Source: JAGMCF01 sp964398885 (GTDB taxonomy: Bacteria > Cloacimonadota > Cloacimonadia > JGIOTU-2). From it: a DNA stretch of 64,000 nt. The stretch spans positions 1 to 64,000 of the forward strand of contig CAYNOU010000005.1 of assembly GCA_964398885.1 (NCBI GenBank), given 5' to 3'. Below, one piece after another: positions 8,451-15,557 of this stretch (the stretch's first letter is position 1; every line of letters begins with the position of its first letter). A program made the position numbers and the translations under genes. Below the pieces are notes generated by a model. That model made no database searches and was not told where the DNA came from. It was given only the letters and a program-made list of their open reading frames with translations.

Positions 8451-9191
8451 TTATTGTATGTAGCTCATTGATTTAATACCACCAAATTTACGAGTTCGTT
8501 TTTGATAATCTAATATTGCTTGAAGAAATTCTTCTGGAGTGAAATCTGGCCAAAGGGTTTTTGTGAACCATAATTCCGAATATGCGGATTGCCATATCAG
8601 AAAATTACTGATTCGAATCTCACCACTTGTCCGAATTACCATATCCGGGTCTGGAAATTTACTTGTATAGAGATAATTAGAGAATTCCTCCTCTGTTACT
8701 TTCTGAATTTGTTTTTGTAAGATTTTATTAACGGTCTCCACTATTTCATTTCGCCCACCATAGTTAACAGCTAAGATTAAGTTCAAGCCAGTATTGTCTT
8801 TAGTCTTTTGATATGATTTTTTGATTTTCTTAATAAACTGCTCACTTAAACCCTTTTGTGAGCCAATAAAGTGAACAATCACATTATTTTTTGCAAGATT
8901 GTTAATTTCCTTCATCAATGTTCTTTCAATAAGATTAAGCACAGCTTTAGTTTCATTCTTGGGACGAGCCCAATTTTCCGTGGAAAATGCATAGAGAGTA
9001 AGATATTTAATTCCGAGATGCCCCGATGTTTCAACAACTCCTCTAACTGCTTTTACACCAGCTTGATGTCCTTTAATACGCGAGAGACCTCTTTGCTTTG
9101 CCCACCTACCATTACCATCCATAATAATAGCAATATGAGTTGGAATTATACCTTTTTTTACTTCTTTTATTAATTCTTCTTTGGTTTTCAT
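8451..9191 (-). CDS. uppS: Isoprenyl (undecaprenyl) diphosphate synthase
   Basis: The 246-residue cis-prenyltransferase elongates farnesyl diphosphate to the C55 carrier lipid used in peptidoglycan and O-antigen assembly. The motifs IIMDGNGRWAKQRG near residue 22, RIKGHQAG, and near residue 195 IRTSGEIRISNFLIWQ and LWPDF are all present. The catalytic Asp lies in MDGNGRWA. It leads a uppS-cdsA unit. The start ATG 9191 is preceded by a moderately purine-rich stretch only. Confidence 0.95.
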   Translation of the reverse strand: MKTKEELIKEVKKGIIPTHIAIIMDGNGRWAKQRGLSRIKGHQAGVKAVRGVVETSGHLGIKYLTLYAFSTENWARPKNETKAVLNLIERTLMKEINNLAKNNVIVHFIGSQKGLSEQFIKKIKKSYQKTKDNTGLNLILAVNYGGRNEIVETVNKILQKQIQKVTEEEFSNYLYTSKFPDPDMVIRTSGEIRISNFLIWQSAYSELWFTKTLWPDFTPEEFLQAILDYQKRTRKFGGIKSMSYIQ

Positions 9192-9313
9192 AATAACTAA
9201 TTAAAATTTTTGATATGAACTATAAATTTGTCAATAAAAAAGAGGATTAAAAAGATATTTTTGATAGGATAGAATAATTGTGATTAATAAATATGATATT
9301 AAAAGGATAATAC

Positions 9314-10648
9314 TTATTTAGGTTTTTCTTTATTCTTCAACTTCTCCCACCATTCAATTCTCTTTTTTATTTCTCGTTCAAAACCAATTTCTTGTGGATG
9401 GAAAATCTTCATTTCCTTCATTTTATCAGGAAAATACTTTTGATATTTGTAATGATTATCATAGTTATGTGAGTATTTATAATTTTTGCCATAATTAAGT
9501 TCCTTCATCAACTTTGTAGGAGCATTTCTTATATGCAAAGGAACCGGGAGATGACCGCTATTTTTTGCTAATTTTGCTGCTTTATCATAAGCGATGTATA
9601 CGGAGTTACTTTTTGGTGCTGAGGCAAGATAGATAACTGCTTGCGCAAGTGCATTACTACATTCTGGCATACCGATAAAGTGCACTGCATCCTTAGCAGC
9701 GTTTGCTATTTCCAGAGCTTGATTATCAGCAAGCCCTATATCTTCGGATGCAAATCTGATAAGACGTCTGACAATATATAAAGGGTCTTCACCGCTCTCA
9801 AGCATTCTTGCCAGCCAATATAAAGCCGCATCAACATCAGAACCACGCATACTTTTATGCAGAGCGGAAATAAGATTGTAATGTTCCTCTCCTTTTTTAT
9901 CGTAAAACATACTGTTTTTCTTGAGCAATTCTTTTATTTTGGGGATTGAAAGTTCTTCCTTCTCCTTTCCGAAAGCTTTGATAATCAATTCAACAGCATT
10001 AAGAGCAACTCTAGCATCTCCGCCAGCATAACTGCTCAAGTACTTTAAAATATCCTCATCAAACATTTTTCTATACTTCATTATATCGGCATTTGGATGG
10101 TCAAAGCTTCTGGAGACGATTTTATAGATGTTGTTTTCAGTTAATTTTTCCAGAATGATTACCTTACAACGAGATAGTAAAGGTGGTATGACCTCAAAAG
10201 ATGGATTTTCTGTAGTAGCGCCAATCAGAATTATTATGCCTTTTTCCACAAAAGGTAGAAATGCATCTTGCTGAGCTTTGTTAAAGCGATGGATTTCGTC
10301 AATAAAAAGAATGGTTTTTTTGTGTTTGTTAACAAGATTGTATTCTGCCTCACGCATTGCATTCCGAACCTCAGCAATTCCGGACAATACGGCACTATAA
10401 GAGACGAATTTAGCATTCGTTTTCTTTGCAATAATCTTTGCTAAAGTAGTTTTGCCAGTTCCGGGTGGTCCCCAGAAGATTGAAGAGGTGAGTTGGTCAT
10501 TCTCTATAATTTTTCGCAGGAGAGAATCATTTCTTAATATTTTCTTCTGGCCAACAAATTCGGCAAGAGATTGGGGTCGCACACGATTGGCTAAAGGGGT
10601 GTCTTTATAGTCTATTTTTCCAATTTTTGCAAATAAATCTTCTTTCAT
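9314..10648 (-). CDS. rarA: Replication-associated recombination protein A (MgsA/RarA, AAA+ ATPase)
   Basis: This 444-residue AAA+ clamp-loader-like ATPase acts at stalled replication forks. It has Walker A GPPGTGKTT near residue 60, Walker B LFIDEIHRFN, sensor 1 GATTENPSF, and the C-terminal MgsA tetramerisation part (SALHKSMRGSDVDAALYWLA, PVPLHIRNAPTKLM). Length matches the family. It lies 32 bases downstream of rpoN on the same strand and is probably transcribed with it; the gap to uppS is 122 bases. Confidence 0.94.
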   Translation of the reverse strand: MKEDLFAKIGKIDYKDTPLANRVRPQSLAEFVGQKKILRNDSLLRKIIENDQLTSSIFWGPPGTGKTTLAKIIAKKTNAKFVSYSAVLSGIAEVRNAMREAEYNLVNKHKKTILFIDEIHRFNKAQQDAFLPFVEKGIIILIGATTENPSFEVIPPLLSRCKVIILEKLTENNIYKIVSRSFDHPNADIMKYRKMFDEDILKYLSSYAGGDARVALNAVELIIKAFGKEKEELSIPKIKELLKKNSMFYDKKGEEHYNLISALHKSMRGSDVDAALYWLARMLESGEDPLYIVRRLIRFASEDIGLADNQALEIANAAKDAVHFIGMPECSNALAQAVIYLASAPKSNSVYIAYDKAAKLAKNSGHLPVPLHIRNAPTKLMKELNYGKNYKYSHNYDNHYKYQKYFPDKMKEMKIFHPQEIGFEREIKKRIEWWEKLKNKEKPK

Positions 10649-10680
10649 TTTATTTGTTAGGTGTTACAAATATTTCACTC

Positions 10681-12129
10681 CTAACGGAGCTGCTTACGGA
10701 ATCTGCTTACAGGGATGCCTGCTTGATTACGATATTTTGTTACTGCCCGAAGAGAAATTGAAATCCCCTTTTGCGCCAATAAATGAACTATTTTTTGGTC
10801 ACTAAGCGGAGAGGATTTATCTTCACTTTCAATAATTTTAACAATTTCCTTTTTGATGATTTGTGATGAAACATCACCAATATTACTTGTAAAAAACCAT
10901 TTTAATGAGTAAACACCCAGAGGTGTATCAATATATTTATTCTTTACAACACGACAGACCGTAGATACATCTAAATTAATTTTATCTGAAATATCTTCGT
11001 ATCTCATTGGTGTTAATTCTTTTAAACCATCTTTAAAGAATTTAGGCTGCTGCCGTACCATTTCAGCAACAATTTTATATAAAGTCTCCCTTCGCATCCA
11101 TACTGCTTTAACATAGTTTTCTGCAGATGTAATCTTGGACCTTATGTATTTTATAGTATTCTTTTTGTCATAACATTTAGAAAGCATCTGTCTAACATAT
11201 TTTTCATTAATAGCAATTTCTGGAATAAAAGCATCATTTATAATAATTTCTAATCTCTCATTAATCTTTTTTACAATGATATCCGGTAGAATATAAGATG
11301 GATTTTTTGAAGTAATTCCTCTACCTGGCTTTGGATCCAGATGGCTGATACTTTCTTTTAAAGCAAGTAATTCTTTTATAGATATATTATATTTCTTTGT
11401 TAATTTATCATATTTATGTTGTTGCATTAGATTTAAGTCATTTTTGATAATAGAAACCAAATCCTTATTTTCAAGTTGGTCCTCATCTAACTGTGCGAGA
11501 AGGCATTCAGAAAGAGTTCTTGCTCCGATACCTCTTGGATAGATTTGCATTATCATAGAATGTATTTCTTCAGCACGGGAAATAGGCATTGGAACTGTAT
11601 CAGTGAGGTCTTCAAGTGATGAATCAAGATAGCCATTTTGGTCTAAACTATTTATTATTGCATCTGCAAACTGGTGCTCATTTTTATTTAAAGGTAATTC
11701 TCTAACATTGTTATGAAACTGTTCCCAGACATTTTCCTGTTCTCTTTCATAATCTTCAAATCTATCATAATCTGGAATGGATTTATCTTTTCGTTCAATT
11801 TCAAATTGAGTGTTTCTGGCATCGCTCAAATCATTTATAATTTTACCTATCTCTTTAATTTTTTCAGATAAATCGTAATCTTCAAGATCTTCATTTTGTG
11901 AGGTTGCATCTTTTTCTTCAACTTCTTCATCTGAGATAAATTGTTCCTCAAGAGACACAGAACTTAGGTCCTTTAGGAAGGGATTACATCGGAGTTCTTC
12001 CTTTAGTGCAATTTCTAATTCCTGCATTGGTTTTTGAAGCAATTCCGCAGTGATAATCATCTGTGGCGAGAGCTTAAACTTTTGCTCAAGCTTTTGCTTA
12101 TGTCCTATTCCAATACCTAACTTTGCCAT
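10681..12129 (-). CDS. rpoN: RNA polymerase sigma-54 factor
   Basis: The 482-residue sigma-54 has region I (glutamine/leucine-rich, FKLSPQMIITAELLQKPMQ), a long acidic region II (residues about 60-130) and the core-binding domain. Its HTH segment is YEDISDKINLDVSTVCRVVK, followed by SLKWFF and the C-terminal RpoN box (SLRAVTKYRNQAGIPVSRFR), which is slightly divergent from the usual ARRTVTKYRE. It directs enhancer-dependent promoters, but I found no AAA+ activator in this window. A shorter protein with a similar C-terminal half is encoded 2.3 kb away at 14452-15369. Confidence 0.95.
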   Translation of the reverse strand: MAKLGIGIGHKQKLEQKFKLSPQMIITAELLQKPMQELEIALKEELRCNPFLKDLSSVSLEEQFISDEEVEEKDATSQNEDLEDYDLSEKIKEIGKIINDLSDARNTQFEIERKDKSIPDYDRFEDYEREQENVWEQFHNNVRELPLNKNEHQFADAIINSLDQNGYLDSSLEDLTDTVPMPISRAEEIHSMIMQIYPRGIGARTLSECLLAQLDEDQLENKDLVSIIKNDLNLMQQHKYDKLTKKYNISIKELLALKESISHLDPKPGRGITSKNPSYILPDIIVKKINERLEIIINDAFIPEIAINEKYVRQMLSKCYDKKNTIKYIRSKITSAENYVKAVWMRRETLYKIVAEMVRQQPKFFKDGLKELTPMRYEDISDKINLDVSTVCRVVKNKYIDTPLGVYSLKWFFTSNIGDVSSQIIKKEIVKIIESEDKSSPLSDQKIVHLLAQKGISISLRAVTKYRNQAGIPVSRFRKQLR

Positions 12130-12745
12130 AATTATTAAATTTAATTTTTAAAGAAATTTATGTCAATTATTGTTAGAAAAAACATGCATACCCCCCAAAA
12201 TTTTCATAGCTATGGCAACATCGTTTGTAGAGAGTAGGTTGGATACTTTTTGTACTTGAGTTTATGATATTTTTTCATAAACTGGATGCAATACGAGACA
12301 ACAAGTGAGATTCTGTAATAAATAAATTTTGATAATTCTTTTTACAGAGTCGTCACGGACCATCTTGTCAGGTCGTAGCTTTAGCGAAGACTGATCCGTG
12401 ACGAACACCCCAATTGCTCTTTTCAACAAAATTTGATTTCTGCCATCGTCAGGGAGTGGTCCCTGACGGCTCCTTTTAAGCCTGGACTTCACTACCAGCT
12501 TGCTGGTGTGGAGTTCAGAGCGATATTTACAAAAAGTCTTCATACTGAACTCCATCTCCCCGATTGGATCGGGGATCAAATCGTGATGAAGTCCAGCCTG
12601 AGGGAAAATGCCTTTTAAATCATAACCTTTACCCCACTCGCCTTTACTTCCATTTTTTATCATAAAAGGCGACAATAGCTATTGTCGCCTTCTGGGTAAT
12701 TTACAAATATGTCGCTCTGCAATATTCGGTCTACTTCTTATAGAA
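12130..12745. repeat. Intergenic block of nested palindromes, no gene
   Basis: This 616-base gap has no credible gene. It holds in order: CGTCACGGA / TCCGTGACG (12351-12359, 12395-12403) and CGTCAGGGA / TCCCTGACG (12447-12455, 12460-12468). Next comes a hairpin with arms GGACTTCAC...GTGGAGTTC and core ACCAG/CTGGT (12482-12518). A reverse-oriented partner (12545-12596) has the same outer arms around TCCCCGAT/ATCGGGGA. Last is a perfect 26-bp palindrome (12666-12691). The 12482-12596 pair matches the elements flanking the RAYT gene. The (-) open frame across the block follows the repeats and looks fortuitous. Confidence 0.75.
12666..12691. repeat. Perfect 26-bp palindrome
   Basis: AAGGCGACAATAG is followed immediately by its reverse complement, with no spacer. 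No T-run follows on either side, so it does not look like a terminator. It lies 55 bases beyond the stop of the hybrid kinase gene. Confidence 0.7.
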
Positions 12746-14449
12746 TCACTCCTTTTTCTGTTGAGATGCATTCAGCACTTCACGGACTTTTCGTTCCAGA
12801 ACATCAGGTGTCATTGGTTTCTGGATAAATGCTGTTCCTGGCTCCAAAATGCCGCGGTCAATAACCTCCTTGCCTGTGTAGCCAGACATAAAGAGCACCT
12901 TCATATCTGGTCGCAAGGGTTTCAATTGTTTGACCAACTCCCTACCACTCATTTTGGGCATTACTACATCTGTTATTATCAAATGGATTGGTTCCTTATG
13001 CTGTTTGCAGATTGAAATTGCCTCACTGCCTAAACCAGCGGTCAAGACAGTGTATCCACTCGTCTCTAATACCTCGCAAATCAAATCTTGAATCATCTGT
13101 TCGTCATCCACAACTAGGATAGTCTCTGAGGCTTGTGGCAGTACAGGAGCCTTGCCAGGTTTATGTGATTCTATGGTCTCCTCTATTCTGGGTAGGAATG
13201 TCTTAAAAGTTGTCCCCTTTCCTGGCTCGCTGTATACCCAGATACTGCCATCACATTGCTTAACGATACCATAGATAGTAGAAAGGCCCAAGCCTGTTCC
13301 TTTGCCTACTTCCTTGGTTGTAAAGAAAGGCTCAAAGATACGGGATTGTGTTTCTTCATCCATTCCACATCCAGTATCGCTTACAGACAGCATTACATAG
13401 GGACCGGCCTGAACTTCTACATGGTGGCTGGCATAATCCTCATCTAAATCAACATTGGCTGTCTCTATGGAAATCTTGCCACCCTTGGGCATTGCATCAC
13501 GGGAGTTAACTACTAAATTCACAATAATTTGACTGACCTGGCCTGCATCCGCCTTTATCTGCCCTAATGTTGGACTTAATGTAGTGACAAGCTCTATATC
13601 TTCGCCAATCAAACGATGGAGCATCTTTTCCATATCAGTTACTATAGCATTGAGGTCCAATACCTTAAGTTTAAGTACTTTCTTACGGCTAAATGTTAGG
13701 AGTTGTCCTGTGAGTGCACTAGCCCTTTCTGCAGCCTTCATAATCTCTTTAGGGTATTTACTCAAAGGGTCAAGCTCGCCAAGTTTATTCAACAGGAGTT
13801 CACTATATCCCGTGATAGCTGTCAACAGGTTGTTGAAGTCGTGTGCCATCCCACCTGCAAGTCTTCCGACTGCTTCCATCTTCTGGGATTGACGAAGTTG
13901 CGATTCGCTTTTGAGTAAAGCCTCCTGCGTCTGCTTTCGTTCAGTAATATCCCTACCAATACCATGAATACCAATTATTTTGCCATTATTATCCTTTATT
14001 GGCCTTAGCTTCAGCCAGCATATCCTTTTCTTATCATTCTTTGTTATAACTGCAGTTTCATACTCAACAGGCTCTCCAGAAACAGCCTTTTGATAATGCT
14101 CAACTGATTTCTTTCTATCTTCTGGAGCAATAAGATAAAGTGACTGTTTATTGATTAATTCTTTTTTTGTATATCCCAGTAATTTTTCAAAAAGGTGGTT
14201 TACAGTTAGATATCTTCCTTTGACATCAGAGGTCCAGATAATATCGTTAGCATTTTCAAATAGGTCACGGAATTTCTCCTCACTTTTATGAAGTGCCTCC
14301 TCTGCTCTTTTACGCTCTGTAATGTCTTTAAGTGATATGACTATACTGGGTTCTTCTTCTTCTTCTTCTTCTTCTTCTTCTGCAAAAAGTATTCTTGCCA
14401 TATCAAAATGCAAGATAAGTTCGTCTATACTGTTTGAATCATTTTCCAT
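12746..14449 (-). CDS. PAS-domain hybrid sensor histidine kinase with receiver
   Basis: 567 residues, soluble. Residues 1-45 look like the tail of a PAS domain with a run of ten Glu (24-33) ending SLKDITERKRAEE. A full PAS (about 55-172) follows, then a dimerisation/phosphoacceptor helix with AHDFNN (His203), and an HATPase domain (NSRDAMPKGG, DTGCGM, GKGTGLGLS). The C-terminus is a receiver with phosphoacceptor Asp494 (IITDVVMPKMSG). The start ATG lies two bases after the preceding stop, with a GGAGG site inside the upstream gene. The partial PAS at the N-terminus suggests it was once joined to the protein encoded at 15554-19807. No membrane segment. Confidence 0.9.
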   Translation of the reverse strand: MENDSNSIDELILHFDMARILFAEEEEEEEEEEPSIVISLKDITERKRAEEALHKSEEKFRDLFENANDIIWTSDVKGRYLTVNHLFEKLLGYTKKELINKQSLYLIAPEDRKKSVEHYQKAVSGEPVEYETAVITKNDKKRICWLKLRPIKDNNGKIIGIHGIGRDITERKQTQEALLKSESQLRQSQKMEAVGRLAGGMAHDFNNLLTAITGYSELLLNKLGELDPLSKYPKEIMKAAERASALTGQLLTFSRKKVLKLKVLDLNAIVTDMEKMLHRLIGEDIELVTTLSPTLGQIKADAGQVSQIIVNLVVNSRDAMPKGGKISIETANVDLDEDYASHHVEVQAGPYVMLSVSDTGCGMDEETQSRIFEPFFTTKEVGKGTGLGLSTIYGIVKQCDGSIWVYSEPGKGTTFKTFLPRIEETIESHKPGKAPVLPQASETILVVDDEQMIQDLICEVLETSGYTVLTAGLGSEAISICKQHKEPIHLIITDVVMPKMSGRELVKQLKPLRPDMKVLFMSGYTGKEVIDRGILEPGTAFIQKPMTPDVLERKVREVLNASQQKKE

Positions 14450-14451
14450 AA

Positions 14452-15369
14452 TTATCCTCCAAGTCTATTAGCCTTTGGTAGCTCACCAAAAATCTTCTTA
14501 AAATTTTTAAGAAATTTCCTTTCTAATAAAATGCGGTTCCCAGTAAGACAAAAACGCACAAATATATCATAGTTATTGGTAAATTCATTTAGGCGATTAT
14601 TTTTTAATTTATTACCTGAGTAATTTACTATTCGCCTTCGCAGGTTTTTTGAAGAACCGATATATATAATATTAGTTCTATAAAATGGATATTCAATTTT
14701 TGAGGTAATGCTGAGTTCATAAACTCCAGATTCAGTTGGAATTCTGCTAAAATATCTTTTTGATAACAGGATGTAATCGCTAAAGGCTATATCCTTTTCG
14801 TAATAAGAAGCCTTTTCTCTATAGTTAGGGATATTAAGCAATTTTCTACAATTACATATCGTTCTAACTGACAAATGCACTCCCTTTTGGGCTAACAGGT
14901 ATTGAATATCTTTATCTCTCAAGGCTTTTTCATCCCGATATACCCGTTCTCCGTAGTCCCGATGAAATCGGGGCAGGGGGTGAATCGGGACTATTTCTCT
15001 AATGAGATATGAGTAATATTTTCTGCTTGATATAAATAGACTTCTAAGACAGACAATCTGATTTTGAGGATTCATAACAGATAAATTTTGAATTAACCTG
15101 GAAAGTCGGGTTTTCTCAAGATATTGTAATGGATATATAGATAGGAACTTACTTAAGGTCAACGGCTTTATGTCCACCTCCCTACCAGAAAACCAATATT
15201 TACGCTGGTAATGAAGAAGACTCTTTAAAATATGTCGGGAGAATTTATTCCGTGTGTTAATCCATTTCAATGAACATATTATCTTATTTCCAATAAAATT
15301 TTGAGTGGAATAGATATTTTCTAAACGACTATCTGAAACCTCATAGCAAAGATTTTCATTCTTAATCAT
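14452..15369 (-). CDS. Sigma-54-like DNA-binding half joined to a GIY-YIG nuclease domain
   Basis: 305 residues. Residues about 40-180 resemble the C-terminal half of the sigma-54 encoded nearby: an HTH-like segment, then LRSLFISS (compare SLKWFFTSN). A segment LRDKDIQYLLAQKGVHLSVR (compare LSDQKIVHLLAQKGISISLR) leads into an RpoN-box-like stretch ICNCRKLLNIP. Residues 214-301 are a GIY-YIG domain with SGVYEL, IIYIGSSKNLRRR, Glu283 and Asn301, so the catalytic set appears complete. Residues 126-139 are encoded by an in-frame palindrome. No sigma-54 region I is included. It overlaps the 62-codon gene by one base (TAATG). Function unknown: a DNA-targeted nuclease or a mobile-element endonuclease are possible. 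Confidence 0.75.
   Translation of the reverse strand: MIKNENLCYEVSDSRLENIYSTQNFIGNKIICSLKWINTRNKFSRHILKSLLHYQRKYWFSGREVDIKPLTLSKFLSIYPLQYLEKTRLSRLIQNLSVMNPQNQIVCLRSLFISSRKYYSYLIREIVPIHPLPRFHRDYGERVYRDEKALRDKDIQYLLAQKGVHLSVRTICNCRKLLNIPNYREKASYYEKDIAFSDYILLSKRYFSRIPTESGVYELSITSKIEYPFYRTNIIYIGSSKNLRRRIVNYSGNKLKNNRLNEFTNNYDIFVRFCLTGNRILLERKFLKNFKKIFGELPKANRLGG
14954..14993. repeat. In-frame palindrome within the sigma-54-like/GIY-YIG gene
   Basis: TAGTCCCGAT (14954-14963) pairs perfectly with ATCGGGACTA (14984-14993). An internal CCCGAT/ATCGGGG pair lies in the same stretch. It encodes residues 126-139 at the point where sigma-54 proteins have a linker, and does not break the frame. Confidence 0.75.
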
Positions 15370-15557
15370 TATTTTAGCATAAAAGATTTTTTTTTGGCAG
15401 AGTCATAAGTTAATGCCGTAGGTTGAATGACCAACGGTATAAAAGAAGGCTTTATTAATCCTTTTGTTGTATTATCAATATATGTGAGATACTTTGACAA
15501 AGGCATCTCCAATACTTTAGAGAAGATTATTTTACTTATTTTTTGCTTATTTATCAT
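15369..15557 (-). CDS. Small protein of unknown function between sensor and sigma-54-like genes
   Basis: 62 residues. It starts within the stop of the long GAF/PAS gene (ATGA overlap) and ends within the start of the next gene (TAATG), so it is probably translated by coupling. The segment KVLEMPLSKYLTYIDN has a faint resemblance to sigma-54 region I, which would suit its position before a sigma-54-like protein. It could instead be a leftover of the interrupted PAS domain. No confident family. Confidence 0.45.
   Translation of the reverse strand: MINKQKISKIIFSKVLEMPLSKYLTYIDNTTKGLIKPSFIPLVIQPTALTYDSAKKKSFMLK

Noticed and set aside
12262..12675. 137-codon (-) reading frame in the rpoN-kinase gap
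   Set aside because: It is made almost wholly of inverted-repeat sequence, has no domain or ribosome-binding site, and changes sense with every palindrome.
14452..15369. A second sigma-54 factor
   Set aside because: No region I and no complete core-binding domain in this gene, and it ends in a nuclease domain.
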